Made by a program: the position numbers and the translations under genes
Notes under the pieces: model-generated
What the model was told of the DNA's origin: nothing
Seen by the model: only the letters and a program-made list of their open reading frames with translations
The model's database searches: none
Shown here: positions 38,797 through 47,556 of the stretch, one piece after another
How positions within the stretch are numbered: the first letter of the stretch is position 1
Layout of the letters: every line of letters starts with the position of its first letter
Source: Sphingomonas piscis
GTDB taxonomy: Bacteria > Pseudomonadota > Alphaproteobacteria > Sphingomonadales > Sphingomonadaceae
DNA length: 64,000 bases
Reading direction: 5' to 3'
Assembly: GCF_011300455.1 (NCBI RefSeq)
Contig: NZ_CP049869.1
Coordinates: 2,073,501-2,137,500 of the forward strand

Positions 38797-39423
38797 ATGA
38801 AGGTCCAAGTTCAGACCCTCGACGCCGGCAAGGGCGGCGACATCGAGCTCAACGACGAGATCTTCTCGGTTGAGCCGCGCGCCGACATCCTTCACCGCGT
38901 CGTTACCTGGCAGCTCGAGAAGCGCCGCGGCACCGCCCGTGGTGCCCGCGAGCGGTCGGATGTTGCCCGCACCGGCAAGAAGTTCGGCAAGCAGAAGGGC
39001 GGCGGTACCGCTCGTCACGGCGATCGCCGCGCACCTATCTTCGTCGGCGGCGGCAAGGCCCACGGCCCGCGTGTCCGCGACTTCAACCCGTCGCTGAACA
39101 AGAAGGTTCGTGCGCTCGGCCTCAAGATGGCGCTTTCATCGAAGGCGGCTTCGGGCCAGCTGGTGGTCGTCGACAACCTCGATGTCGCCGACGGCAAGAC
39201 CAAGGTGCTTCGCGAGAAGCTCGGCGGCCTCGGCTTCGGCAAGACCGCTCTGGTGATCGATGGCGATGCGCTCAACGTCGGCTTCGCCCGCGCCTCGTCG
39301 AACCTGTCGAGCATCAACCTGATGCCGGCGGTCGGCGCCAACGTCTACGACATCATGCGCCACGAGACGCTGGTCCTGACCCGCGCCGCGGTCGAGAAAC
39401 TGGAGGCCCGGTTCAATGGCTAA
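38797..39423 (+). CDS. rplD: 50S ribosomal protein L4
   Basis: A protein of 208 residues, normal length. The extended loop that lines the exit tunnel is in the segment [20 protein letters not shown]. In E. coli L4 represses its own operon at the leader of rpsJ; here the long structured gap lies after rpsJ instead. The gene overlaps rplW by 8 bp. Confidence 0.97.
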   Translation: MKVQVQTLDAGKGGDIELNDEIFSVEPRADILHRVVTWQLEKRRGTARGARERSDVARTGKKFGKQKGGGTARHGDRRAPIFVGGGKAHGPRVRDFNPSLNKKVRALGLKMALSSKAASGQLVVVDNLDVADGKTKVLREKLGGLGFGKTALVIDGDALNVGFARASSNLSSINLMPAVGANVYDIMRHETLVLTRAAVEKLEARFNG

Positions 39424-39730
39424 GCAGCCGACCACGACGGTGGACAACCGTCACTACGATATCGTGCTTGCCCCGCACATCACCGAGAAGTCGACCATGC
39501 TCTCCGAGCAGAATGCGGTCGTGTTCAAGGTGGCGGGCGGCGCCTCCAAGCCGGAGATCAAGGCCGCGGTGGAGGCGTTGTTCGGCGTCACCGTGACCGG
39601 CGTCAACACGATGGTCACCAAGGGCAAGACCAAGCGCTGGAAGGGTCAGGCCTATCGCCGGTCCGACTCCAAGAAGGCGATCGTGACCCTGGCCGAGGGC
39701 CAGTCGATCGACATCACGAGCGGGATCTAA
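39416..39730 (+). CDS. rplW: 50S ribosomal protein L23
   Basis: A protein of 104 residues, normal length, with [20 protein letters not shown] at the start and [14 protein letters not shown] [20 protein letters not shown] in the second half. It sits at the exit of the ribosomal tunnel and docks trigger factor and SRP. It overlaps rplD. Confidence 0.97.
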   Translation: MAKQPTTTVDNRHYDIVLAPHITEKSTMLSEQNAVVFKVAGGASKPEIKAAVEALFGVTVTGVNTMVTKGKTKRWKGQAYRRSDSKKAIVTLAEGQSIDITSGI

Positions 39731-39734
39731 TCAG

Positions 39735-40571
39735 ATGGCTCTCAAACAATATAAGCCGACATCGCCGTCGCGGCGTGGCCTGGTCCTCGTCGACAAGTCG
39801 TCGCTTTGGAAGGGCAAGCCCGTCAAGGCGCTGACCGAAGGCAAGCGCAAGACGGGCGGCCGCAACAACAAGGGTCATGTGACCTCGCGCGGCATCGCGG
39901 GCGGCCACAAGCAGAAGTATCGCATCATCGACTTCAAGCGCCGGACCTGGGACGTCGCTGCGACCGTCGAGCGGCTCGAATACGACCCCAACCGGTCGGC
40001 GTTCATCGCGCTGGTCACCTACGAAGGTGGTGAGCAGGCCTACATCCTGGCCCCGCAGCGTCTGGCGCCGGGCGACAAGGTCATCGCAGGCCGCAAGGTC
40101 GACGTGAAGCCGGGCAACGCGATGGAGATCGGCCAGATGCCGGTCGGCACCATCGTCCACAACGTCGAGCTGAAGCCCGGCAAGGGTGGCCAGATTGCGC
40201 GTGCCGCCGGCACCTATGTGCAGGTCGTCGGCCGCGACAAGGGCATGGTTATCGTCAGGCTCAATTCAGGCGAGCAGCGCTATGTGCGCGCCGACTGCAT
40301 GGCGACGGTGGGTGCCGTGTCCAACCCGGACAACGGCAACCAGACCTTCGCCAAGGCCGGTCGCACCCGCTGGATGGGCCGCCGTCCGCTGACCCGCGGC
40401 GTCGCCAAGAACCCGGTCGACCACCCGCACGGCGGTGGTGAAGGCCGGACCTCGGGCGGCCGTCACCCGGTCACTCCGTGGGGCAAGCCGACCAAGGGCG
40501 CCCGCACTCGTCACAACAAGGCTACGGACAAGTTCATCATCCGCAGCCGCCACGCGAAGAAGAAGGGTTAA
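39735..40571 (+). CDS. rplB: 50S ribosomal protein L2
   Basis: A protein of 278 residues, normal length. It holds the conserved C-terminal [20 protein letters not shown] with the histidine near the peptidyl transferase centre. It supports subunit association and tRNA binding. rpsS follows after 3 bp. Confidence 0.98.
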   Translation: MALKQYKPTSPSRRGLVLVDKSSLWKGKPVKALTEGKRKTGGRNNKGHVTSRGIAGGHKQKYRIIDFKRRTWDVAATVERLEYDPNRSAFIALVTYEGGEQAYILAPQRLAPGDKVIAGRKVDVKPGNAMEIGQMPVGTIVHNVELKPGKGGQIARAAGTYVQVVGRDKGMVIVRLNSGEQRYVRADCMATVGAVSNPDNGNQTFAKAGRTRWMGRRPLTRGVAKNPVDHPHGGGEGRTSGGRHPVTPWGKPTKGARTRHNKATDKFIIRSRHAKKKG

Positions 40572-40574
40572 TCC

Positions 40575-40850
40575 ATGGCCCGTTCCATCTGGAAAGGTCC
40601 GTTCGTCGAGCTGTCGCTCTTGAAGAAGGCGGAAGCCGCTCAGGAAGCTACCAAGCGCGCCCCGATCAAGACCTGGTCGCGCCGTTCGACGATCCTGCCG
40701 CAGTTCGTCGGCCTGACGTTCAATGTCTACAACGGCCGCAAGTTCGTGCCGGTGTCGGTCAATGAAGACATGGTCGGAATGAAGCTCGGTGAGTTCGCGC
40801 CGACCCGTTATTTCCCCGGCCACGCCGCGGACAAGAAGGGCAAGCGCTAA
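40575..40850 (+). CDS. rpsS: 30S ribosomal protein S19
   Basis: A protein of 91 residues, normal length, with [20 protein letters not shown] and the end [18 protein letters not shown]. It binds S13 at the top of the 30S head. Its stop overlaps the start of rplV (TAATG). Confidence 0.97.
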   Translation: MARSIWKGPFVELSLLKKAEAAQEATKRAPIKTWSRRSTILPQFVGLTFNVYNGRKFVPVSVNEDMVGMKLGEFAPTRYFPGHAADKKGKR

Positions 40851-41226
40851 TGAGCAAGCCAGCAGCCCCCGCAAGGTCGGCGACAAGGAAGCACTCGCCG
40901 TCGGCACCACCATTCGTGGTTCGGCGCGCAAGCTCAACCTGGTTGCGACCCTCATCCGCGGCCGCAAGGTCGAGGAAGCGCTCAACATCCTGAAGTTCAG
41001 CCCGAAGGGCATGGCCGAGGATGTCCGCAAGGTGCTCGCATCGGCCGTTGCTAATGCCGAGAACAACCACAACCTCGACGTCGACGCGCTGATCGTCGCC
41101 GAGGCGAGCGTCGGCAAGTCGATCTCCATGAAGCGCTTTGCGACCCGCGCCCGCGGCCGCTCGAGCCGGATCGTTAAGCCGTTCAGCCGCCTTCGGGTCG
41201 TCGTTCGCGAGCAGGAAGAAGCGTAA
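40850..41226 (+). pseudogene. rplV: 50S ribosomal protein L22, frame broken near the start (probable sequencing error)
   Basis: The ATG at 40850 overlaps the rpsS stop, as is usual, and reads MSKPAA; the frame is then lost at a run of five C (40866-40870). With six C the protein reads [20 protein letters not shown] and continues intact for 125 residues, the normal L22 length, with [20 protein letters not shown] and [20 protein letters not shown] (the tunnel-lining loop). L22 is essential, only one copy is expected, and every later codon is conserved. I therefore treat this as a one-base loss in the sequence, not as a dead gene. An ORF start further upstream in the other frame would replace the native N-terminus and is unlikely. 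Confidence 0.92.
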
Positions 41227-41939
41227 TGGGTCAGAAATCCTCTCCGGTCGGCCTCCGGCTGCAGATCAACCGCACGTGGGATAGCCGCTGGTTCGCCGAA
41301 GGCGCGGACTATGGTCGCCTGCTGCTCGAAGACCTGCAGATCCGCCGCTACATCATCAAGAACCTGCCGCAGGCCGCGATCTCCAAGGTCGTGATCGAGC
41401 GTCCGGCCAAGCTTTGCCGCATTTCCATCTATGCCGCGCGCCCCGGCGTGATCATCGGCAAGAAGGGCAGCGACATCGAGAAGCTGAAGGCCACGTTGTC
41501 GAAGATGACGAGCTCCGAAGTGAGCCTGAACATCGTCGAGATCCGTAAGCCCGAGATCGACGCCAAGCTCGTCGCCCAGGGCGTTGCCGACCAATTGGAG
41601 CGCCGTATCGCGTTCCGCCGTGCCATGAAGCGCGCGGTTCAGTCGGCGCTTCGGCTGGGCGCGGAAGGCATCCGGATCACCTGCGCCGGCCGTCTCGGCG
41701 GCGCGGAAATCGCGCGCACCGAGTGGTACCGCGAAGGCCGGGTTCCGCTGCACACGCTGCGCGGCAACGTCGACTATGCTGAAGCCCAGGCGCACACCGC
41801 CTACGGTGTTTGCGGCGTCAAGGTTTGGGTCTTCAAGGGTGAGATCCTGGGTCACGACCCGCTCGCCCAGGACCGGCTGATGATGGAGGCTCAGACCTCC
41901 GGTGTCCGTCCGGCCCGCGAAGATCGCGGCAACCGGTAA
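41226..41939 (+). CDS. rpsC: 30S ribosomal protein S3
   Basis: A protein of 237 residues. The KH domain motif is [20 protein letters not shown] near residue 75, and the C-terminal domain has [20 protein letters not shown]. It forms part of the mRNA entry tunnel with helicase activity. It starts at the last base of the rplV stop codon. Confidence 0.97.
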   Translation: MGQKSSPVGLRLQINRTWDSRWFAEGADYGRLLLEDLQIRRYIIKNLPQAAISKVVIERPAKLCRISIYAARPGVIIGKKGSDIEKLKATLSKMTSSEVSLNIVEIRKPEIDAKLVAQGVADQLERRIAFRRAMKRAVQSALRLGAEGIRITCAGRLGGAEIARTEWYREGRVPLHTLRGNVDYAEAQAHTAYGVCGVKVWVFKGEILGHDPLAQDRLMMEAQTSGVRPAREDRGNR

Positions 41940-41957
41940 GCGCGAAGGACTTAAGAC

Positions 41958-42389
41958 ATGTTGCAACCCAAGCGCACCAAGTTCCGCAAGGCCTTCAAGG
42001 GCCGCATCCATGGCAATGCCAAGGGTGGAACGGAGCTCAACTTCGGCGCCTTCGGCCTCAAGGCCATGGAGCCGGAGCGGATCACCGCCCGTCAGATCGA
42101 AGCGGCTCGCCGCGCGATCACCCGTCACATCCGCCGTCAGGGCCGGTTGTGGATCCGCATCTTCCCGGATCTTCCGGTCAGCTCCAAGCCGGCGGAAGTC
42201 CGCATGGGCTCCGGTAAGGGTGCGCCCGAATATTGGGTCGCCCGCGTGAAGCCCGGCCGCATCCTGTTCGAGCTGGACGGCGTTCCCGGTCCGCTCGCCA
42301 AGACGGCGTTCGAACGCGCCGCCGAAAAGCTGCCGATCAAGGTCAAGGTTGTCGCCCGTCTCGGCGAAACCCTGATCGAAGAGGAATAA
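41958..42389 (+). CDS. rplP: 50S ribosomal protein L16
   Basis: A protein of 143 residues, normal length, starting [20 protein letters not shown]. The basic central loop that touches the A site is [20 protein letters not shown] followed by [11 protein letters not shown]. rpmC follows after 4 bp. Confidence 0.97.
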   Translation: MLQPKRTKFRKAFKGRIHGNAKGGTELNFGAFGLKAMEPERITARQIEAARRAITRHIRRQGRLWIRIFPDLPVSSKPAEVRMGSGKGAPEYWVARVKPGRILFELDGVPGPLAKTAFERAAEKLPIKVKVVARLGETLIEEE

Positions 42390-42393
42390 AATT

Positions 42394-42603
42394 ATGGCCC
42401 AGATCGACGACCTCAAGGCCGCCTCCGACGATCAGCTGCAGCAGCAGCTGTCGGAGCTGAAGCGGGAGCAGTTCAACCTGCGCTTCCAGGCCGCCACCAA
42501 CCAGCTCGAGAAGCCGTCGCGGGTGCGCGAGGTGCGTCGCACCATCGCCCGCATCAAGACGCTTCAGACCCAGCGCTCCGCCGCTCAGACGGCCAAGGCG
42601 TAA
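42394..42603 (+). CDS. rpmC: 50S ribosomal protein L29
   Basis: A protein of 69 residues made of two helices, with [20 protein letters not shown] and the conserved [13 protein letters not shown] end. It lies at the tunnel exit next to L23. Same order as in other S10 operons; rpsQ follows after 9 bp. Confidence 0.96.
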   Translation: MAQIDDLKAASDDQLQQQLSELKREQFNLRFQAATNQLEKPSRVREVRRTIARIKTLQTQRSAAQTAKA

Positions 42604-42612
42604 GGAGTAGAT

Positions 42613-42972
42613 ATGCCAAAGCGCGTCCTCACCGGCACCGTGGTGTCCGACAAAGGCGACAAGACCGTGGTGGTCCGCGTCGAGCGGCGGGTGAAGCACC
42701 CGCTGTACGGCAAGATCATCAAGCTGTCGAAGAAGTATCACGCCCATGACGAAGGCAATGCCTTCAAACTGGGCGAGCAGGTGCGCATCGAGGAATGCGC
42801 TCCGATTTCGAAGCTGAAGACCTGGACCGTGACGGAGCGCGTCGGCGCTGCCAAGGCGGCCGAGATCGAGATCAGCGACGAAGCCGCAGTTCAGCCGGCC
42901 AAGTCGGCCAAGGGCTCCAAGGGTGCGAAGGCGTCGGCTGAAGCCGAAGACGTCGCAGCCGCGGACGCCTGA
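42613..42972 (+). CDS. rpsQ: 30S ribosomal protein S17 with Ala/Lys/Glu-rich C-terminal extension
   Basis: A protein of 119 residues; bacterial S17 is usually about 80-90. The core has [40 protein letters not shown] and [17 protein letters not shown]. The last 35 or so residues ([20 protein letters not shown] and on) are of low complexity and probably disordered. The core binds 16S rRNA in the 30S body. The tail has no known function. rplN follows after 30 bp. Confidence 0.95.
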   Translation: MPKRVLTGTVVSDKGDKTVVVRVERRVKHPLYGKIIKLSKKYHAHDEGNAFKLGEQVRIEECAPISKLKTWTVTERVGAAKAAEIEISDEAAVQPAKSAKGSKGAKASAEAEDVAAADA

Positions 42973-43002
42973 GCAGATAGATAAGAAGGTAAGGGTCGAA
43001 CC

Positions 43003-43371
43003 ATGATCCAGATGCAGTCCAACCTGGACGTAGCGGACAACAGCGGCGCCAAGCGCGTTCAGTGCATCAAGGTGCTGGGCGGCTCCAAGCGCCGGACCGC
43101 GACCGTCGGCGACATCATCGTCGTCTCGGTCAAGGAAGCCGCGCCGCGCGGCCGCGTGAAGAAGGGCGACGTTCACCGCGCAGTGATCGTTCGTACCGCC
43201 AAGGACATCCACCGTCCGGACGGTTCCACCATCCGCTTCGACGGCAATGCCGCGGTGCTGGTCAACAAGAACGAGGAGCCGATCGGCACCCGTATCTTCG
43301 GCCCGGTCGTCCGTGAGCTTCGCGCCAAGAAGCATATGAAGATCATTTCGCTTGCGCCGGAGGTCCTCTAA
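43003..43371 (+). CDS. rplN: 50S ribosomal protein L14
   Basis: A protein of 122 residues, normal length, with [20 protein letters not shown] at the start and [20 protein letters not shown] near the end. It joins the inter-subunit bridge B8. rplX follows after 2 bp. Confidence 0.98.
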   Translation: MIQMQSNLDVADNSGAKRVQCIKVLGGSKRRTATVGDIIVVSVKEAAPRGRVKKGDVHRAVIVRTAKDIHRPDGSTIRFDGNAAVLVNKNEEPIGTRIFGPVVRELRAKKHMKIISLAPEVL

Positions 43372-43373
43372 CC

Positions 43374-43694
43374 ATGGCCGCTGCCAAAATCCGCAAGGGC
43401 GACACCGTCGTGGTCCTGTCCGGCAAGGACAAGGGCAAGACTGGCGAAGTCGTCCGTTCGATCCCGAAGGATTCGAAGGTCGTCGTGGCCGGCGTCAACG
43501 TCGCCACCCGTCACCGCAAGGCTAGCCAGACCAACCCGCAGGGCGGTCTGGAGCGCAAGGAAGCGCCGCTTCACGTGTCCAAGGTCGCTGTTGCCGACCC
43601 GAAGACCGGCAAGGCGACGCGGGTCCGTTTCGAAACCAGGGACGGCAAGAAGGTCCGCGTGGCCGCCAAGTCCGGGGAGCTGATCAATGGCTGA
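43374..43694 (+). CDS. rplX: 50S ribosomal protein L24
   Basis: A protein of 106 residues, normal length, with the KOW motif [20 protein letters not shown] near the start. It helps begin 50S assembly. It overlaps rplE by 8 bp. Confidence 0.97.
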   Translation: MAAAKIRKGDTVVVLSGKDKGKTGEVVRSIPKDSKVVVAGVNVATRHRKASQTNPQGGLERKEAPLHVSKVAVADPKTGKATRVRFETRDGKKVRVAAKSGELING

Positions 43695-44276
43695 AGCCAA
43701 GAAGGACGGCTACACGCCGCGCCTCAAGAAGGATTATGACGACCGCATCGCCAAGGCGATGACGGAGAAGTTCGGCTACAAGAATGCTCTTGAAGTGCCG
43801 AAGCTCGAGAAGATCGTCATCAACATGGGCGTTGGCGAAGCGACCCAGGACAAGAAGAAGGTCGAGACCGCCGCTGCCGAAATGCAGGCGATCTCCGGCC
43901 AGAAGCCTGTGGTCACCAAGGCCAAGAAATCGATCGCTCAGTTCAAGCTGCGCGAAGGCATGCCGATCGGCTGCAAGGTGACGCTCCGCCGTGAGCGCAT
44001 GTACGAGTTCCTGGACCGCCTGGTCACCGTCGCGCTGCCGCGCGTCCGCGACTTCCGTGGCCTGAACCCGAAGTCGTTCGACGGCCGTGGCAACTATGCC
44101 ATGGGCTTGAAGGAACAGATCATCTTCCCCGAGATCAACTACGACCAGATCGACAAGGTCCGGGTATGGACATCATCATCACCACCACCGCGAAGACGGA
44201 TGAAGAGGCGCGCGAACTGCTCCGCCTGTTCAACTTCCCGTTCCCCCGCGACGAAGAGGCAAAGCAGGCCGCGTAA
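43687..44276 (+). pseudogene. rplE: 50S ribosomal protein L5, frame broken near the end (probable sequencing error)
   Basis: The frame from 43687 is normal for about 158 residues ([53 protein letters not shown]) and is then lost at GGG 44162-44164. With four G it continues [20 protein letters not shown] to the natural stop TAA at 44274-44276, giving 196 residues, a normal L5 length. The end [18 protein letters not shown] is strongly conserved. L5 binds 5S rRNA and is essential; the break is best explained as a missing base in the sequence. Uncorrected, the frame would run to 44292 with a nonsense tail. Confidence 0.93.
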
Positions 44277-44308
44277 GCGGACCTGCGTTTAGGAGAAGAA
44301 CTTAAGTC

Positions 44309-44614
44309 ATGGCGAAACTGAGTTCGATCAACAAGAACGAGCGTCGCAAGAAGCTCGTCCAGAAGCATGCGGCGAAGTACGCGAAGCTGAAGGCGATCGC
44401 GGACGATGAGTCGAAGGACGAGACGGAGCGCCTGATCGCGCGCCTGAAGCTCGCCGAGATCCCGCGCAACGGGAACCCGACGCGCATCCGCAACCGTTGC
44501 GAGCTGACCGGTCGGTCGCGCGCATATTATCGCAAGTTCCGCCTGTCGCGGATCATGCTTCGGGAACTGGCCAACAAGGGCCTGATCCCGGGCGTCACGA
44601 AGTCGAGCTGGTAA
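44309..44614 (+). CDS. rpsN: 30S ribosomal protein S14 (zinc-free type)
   Basis: A protein of 101 residues, the long form without the CxxC zinc knuckles. The signature is [20 protein letters not shown] followed by [17 protein letters not shown]. It binds 16S rRNA in the 30S head. rpsH follows after 9 bp. Confidence 0.97.
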   Translation: MAKLSSINKNERRKKLVQKHAAKYAKLKAIADDESKDETERLIARLKLAEIPRNGNPTRIRNRCELTGRSRAYYRKFRLSRIMLRELANKGLIPGVTKSSW

Positions 44615-44623
44615 GGTCCAGAT

Positions 44624-45019
44624 ATGGCAATGACCGATCCCCTGGGTGACCTGCTCACCCGCATCCGCAACGGCCAGCAGGCGCGCAAGGATTCGATCCT
44701 GACGCCGGCGTCGAAGCTGCGCACGCGCGTCCTCGACGTGCTTCAGCGCGAAGGCTACATCCGCGGCTATTCGGAAGAAGAGCTTGCCGGCCAGCGTGGC
44801 CTGCGCATCGAGCTCAAATATTTCGAAGGCCAGCCGGCCATTCATCATCTGGCGCGCGTGTCGAAGCCCGGCCGCCGCGTCTATTCGGGTGCGCAGGAAC
44901 TGCCGCGCATCCGCAACGGCCTTGGCACGGTCATCGTCTCGACGCCTCGCGGCGTGCTTTCCGATGCGGAAGCGCGTGAGCAGAACGTCGGCGGTGAAGT
45001 GCTGGCGGAGGTGTTCTAA
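44624..45019 (+). CDS. rpsH: 30S ribosomal protein S8
   Basis: A protein of 131 residues, normal length, with [20 protein letters not shown] and the end [20 protein letters not shown]. In E. coli S8 is the repressor of the spc operon; a matching RNA site cannot be identified here by eye. Its stop overlaps the rplF start (TAATG). Confidence 0.97.
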   Translation: MAMTDPLGDLLTRIRNGQQARKDSILTPASKLRTRVLDVLQREGYIRGYSEEELAGQRGLRIELKYFEGQPAIHHLARVSKPGRRVYSGAQELPRIRNGLGTVIVSTPRGVLSDAEAREQNVGGEVLAEVF

Positions 45020-45552
45020 TGTCCCGTATCGGTAAAAGGCCGGTGCCGCTGCCTTCGGGCGTGAGCGCCACCACCGAAGGCCAGATCCTGTCGGTCAAGG
45101 GTCCTAAGGGCACGCTGCAGCTGCAGATGCGCGAGGAGATCAGCTATGACATCTCCGACGGCGGCATCAGTGTTCAGCCGGCCAACGAGACCAAGGCGGC
45201 GCGGGCCTTCTGGGGCATGCAGCGCACGTTGGTCCAAAACCTGGTCACCGGCGTCACGGACGGCTTCACCAAGGTGCTTGAAATCACCGGCGTCGGCTAT
45301 CGCGCCGCGGCTCAGGGGCGTAACCTGCGCCTGCAGCTCGGCTACAGCCACGATGTGAACTATGCCGTGCCGGAAGGTGTCGAAGTGAAGACGCCCGACG
45401 CCAACACGGTCGAGATCAGCGGCATCGACAAGCAGAAGGTGGGCCAGGTTGCGGCCGAAATCCGCCGCTGGCGCAAGCCGGAGCCCTACAAGGGCAAAGG
45501 CATCAAGTATCGCGGTGAGTTCATCTACCGCAAAGAAGGCAAGAAGAAGTAA
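45019..45552 (+). CDS. rplF: 50S ribosomal protein L6
   Basis: A protein of 177 residues, normal length, starting [20 protein letters not shown], with the signature [17 protein letters not shown] segment [17 protein letters not shown] near the end. It lies near the factor-binding site of the 50S subunit. rplR follows after 3 bp. Confidence 0.97.
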   Translation: MSRIGKRPVPLPSGVSATTEGQILSVKGPKGTLQLQMREEISYDISDGGISVQPANETKAARAFWGMQRTLVQNLVTGVTDGFTKVLEITGVGYRAAAQGRNLRLQLGYSHDVNYAVPEGVEVKTPDANTVEISGIDKQKVGQVAAEIRRWRKPEPYKGKGIKYRGEFIYRKEGKKK

Positions 45553-45555
45553 GCC

Positions 45556-45909
45556 ATGGCGAAACTCTCTCTCTTCGACCGCCGCCGTCAGCGCGTGCGC
45601 ACCTCGCTCCGGGCGACCGCGTCGGGCAAGCCGCGTCTGTCGGTTCACCGTTCGGGCCGGCACATCTATGCCCAGGTCATCGACGACACCGCCGGCCGCA
45701 CGCTTGCTGCCGCGTCGACGCTCGACAAGGACCTCAAGGGCAAGACCAATGCCACCCGCGAAGGCGCTGCTGCCGTCGGCAAGGCGTTGGCCGAGCGGGC
45801 CAAGGCGGCCGGCGTGTCCAAGGTCGTGTTCGACCGTGGCGGTTTCCTTTTCCATGGCCGGGTCAAGGCCCTGGCCGACGGCGCCCGTGAAGCCGGGCTG
45901 GAGTTCTAA
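45556..45909 (+). CDS. rplR: 50S ribosomal protein L18
   Basis: A protein of 117 residues, normal length, with [20 protein letters not shown] near the start and [20 protein letters not shown] near the end. It binds 5S rRNA with L5. rpsE follows after 2 bp. Confidence 0.97.
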   Translation: MAKLSLFDRRRQRVRTSLRATASGKPRLSVHRSGRHIYAQVIDDTAGRTLAAASTLDKDLKGKTNATREGAAAVGKALAERAKAAGVSKVVFDRGGFLFHGRVKALADGAREAGLEF

Positions 45910-45911
45910 GC

Positions 45912-46664
45912 ATGGCTGACGAAATCGAAACCCAGACCCAGGCGGGCAACCCCGACGCCCCGACCGCGGCTGCCGAGGCCGATGCCGGTGCTCCGGCGCA
46001 GACTGAAGGTCGTGGTCCGCGTGGCGGACGTGGCGGACGCGGTCCGGGCGGACGCGACAATCGCGGCGGCGGCAATCGTGGCCGGCGTGACGACCGTCGC
46101 GGCAACCGTGGCGGCGACGACGATGGCGGCGAGGAGCTGATCGAAAAGCTCGTCCACATCAACCGCGTCTCCAAGACCGTGAAGGGCGGCAAGCGCTTCG
46201 GTTTCGCCGCGCTCGTCGTCGTTGGCGACGGCAAGGGCCGCGCCGGCTTCGGTCATGGGAAGGCCCGCGAAGTTCCGGAAGCGATCAGCAAGGCGACCGC
46301 CGCTGCCAAGAAGGCGATGGTTCGCGTTCCGCTGCGCGATGGCCGCACCTTGCACCATGACGGCAACGGCCACTTCGGCGCCGGCAAGGTGACCCTTCGT
46401 GCTGCTCCGTCGGGTACCGGCATCATTGCCGGCGGTCCGATGCGCGCCATCTTCGAAAGCCTCGGCGTTGCCGACGTGGTCACCAAGTCGGTCGGCACGT
46501 CCAACCCGTACAACATGATCCGCGCGACCTTTGAGGCGCTAAAGGATCAGTCGAGCCCCCGCTCGGTCGCCCAGCGCCGTGGCAAGAAGGTCGCTGACCT
46601 GCTTGGCCGTGGCGGTGCAAGCGCTGCCGAAGCCGAGGCTCAGGCCGAAGCGATCACGGAGTAA
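45912..46664 (+). CDS. rpsE: 30S ribosomal protein S5 with RG-rich N-terminal extension
   Basis: A protein of 250 residues; E. coli S5 has about 167. The first 75 or so residues form an extension: Ala/Pro/Glu-rich, then RG/GRG repeats ([20 protein letters not shown]) and an acidic patch before the core begins near [20 protein letters not shown]. The core has the S5 signature and the [17 protein letters not shown] end. S5 secures decoding accuracy. The RG-rich extension is likely disordered and RNA-binding; its role is unknown. rpmD follows after 6 bp. Confidence 0.95.
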   Translation: MADEIETQTQAGNPDAPTAAAEADAGAPAQTEGRGPRGGRGGRGPGGRDNRGGGNRGRRDDRRGNRGGDDDGGEELIEKLVHINRVSKTVKGGKRFGFAALVVVGDGKGRAGFGHGKAREVPEAISKATAAAKKAMVRVPLRDGRTLHHDGNGHFGAGKVTLRAAPSGTGIIAGGPMRAIFESLGVADVVTKSVGTSNPYNMIRATFEALKDQSSPRSVAQRRGKKVADLLGRGGASAAEAEAQAEAITE

Positions 46665-46670
46665 GCCAGC

Positions 46671-46850
46671 ATGGCCAAGATCAAGATCACCCAGATCGGA
46701 TCGCCGATCCGCCGCGACAAGACCCAGCGCGCGACGCTGGTCGGTCTCGGGCTCAACAAGATCCGCCGCACCGTGGAAGTGGAGGGCACGCCTGAAGTGC
46801 TCGGCCAGGTTCGCAAGGTGCAGCACCTTGTGAGCGTCGAGAACGCCTAA
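46671..46850 (+). CDS. rpmD: 50S ribosomal protein L30
   Basis: A protein of 59 residues starting [20 protein letters not shown] and ending [17 protein letters not shown], normal length for L30 and complete from ATG to TAA. It binds 23S rRNA. It lies 6 bp after rpsE and 51 bp before rplO. Confidence 0.96.
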   Translation: MAKIKITQIGSPIRRDKTQRATLVGLGLNKIRRTVEVEGTPEVLGQVRKVQHLVSVENA

Positions 46851-46901
46851 TCTCTTCCCCTCTCGGGGATGCGCGACAAAAGCGAAAGCGAGTGCACACA
46901 C

Positions 46902-47450
46902 ATGAAACTGAACGAACTCAAGGACAATGATGGCGCCCGCAAGGGCCGGATGCGCGTCGGACGCGGAATCGGCTCGGGTAAGGGCAAGACCTCCGGCCGC
47001 GGCCAGAAGGGTCAGACCAGCCGTTCGGGCGTCAGCATCTTCGGCTTCGAAGGCGGCCAGATGCCGCTCCACATGCGGCTTCCGAAGCGCGGCTTCAACA
47101 ACATCTTCGCCAAGGACTATGCCGAGGTGAACCTCGGCGCGATCCAGAAGCTGGTTGATGCCGGCAAGCTCGACGCCAAGGGCACGATCGACCATGCGGC
47201 GCTGAAGGCTGCCGGTGTTGCCCGTGGTGGCAAGGACGGCGTCCGCCTGCTCGGCAAGGGTGATTTCTCGGCCAAGCTGAACTTCACCGTCGCCGGCGCG
47301 TCCAAGGGTGCGCGTGAGGCGGTCGAGAAGGCCGGCGGCTCGGTCTCGATCATCGAGCGAAAGGACAGCGCGGAGCTCGCCAAGGCCAAGAAGGGCAAGG
47401 CCCGCGAAGCGCGCATCGCCGACAAGGCCGCGAAGAGCGCCGCCAAGTAA
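46902..47450 (+). CDS. rplO: 50S ribosomal protein L15
   Basis: A protein of 182 residues from the ATG at 46902; E. coli L15 has 144. The core has [40 protein letters not shown] and the end segment [21 protein letters not shown] Lys/Ala-rich tail of about 30 residues ([20 protein letters not shown]) follows. An upstream in-frame start at 46869 is rejected as non-family. A 106-bp gap with two hairpins separates it from secY. Confidence 0.96.
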   Translation: MKLNELKDNDGARKGRMRVGRGIGSGKGKTSGRGQKGQTSRSGVSIFGFEGGQMPLHMRLPKRGFNNIFAKDYAEVNLGAIQKLVDAGKLDAKGTIDHAALKAAGVARGGKDGVRLLGKGDFSAKLNFTVAGASKGAREAVEKAGGSVSIIERKDSAELAKAKKGKAREARIADKAAKSAAK

Positions 47451-47460
47451 GCTTGCCCAA

Positions 47461-47543
47461 GCCTCATTGTTGAGGCCTTAGACAAACGGCTTCTAGGCAT
47501 TATATCGGCGGCGGGGACGAAACTGTCCGTCGCCGCCGTTTTC
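47461..47543 (+). promoter_or_regulatory. Hairpins and possible internal promoter before secY
   Basis: GCCTCA-TTGT-TGAGGC at 47461-47476 is a perfect six-pair hairpin. A second, larger one at 47506-47538 pairs CGGCGGCG with CGCCGCCG and inner GGAC with GTCC, and is followed by four T (47539-47542): an attenuator or terminator shape 14 bp before the secY start. TAGACA at 47479 and TATATC at 47501, 16 bp apart, could form a promoter between them. Confidence 0.45.
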
Positions 47544-47556
47544 TCAAGGATCACCG

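Noticed and set aside
40850..41226. Programmed frameshift in rplV or rplE
   Set aside because: No slippery heptamer with a downstream structure is visible, neither gene is known for recoding, and one added base in a G/C run restores the normal protein in each case.
40266..42416. A 716-codon open frame opposite rplB-rplP
   Set aside because: It spans six ribosomal genes in antisense; strong third-position GC bias removes stops on the other strand.
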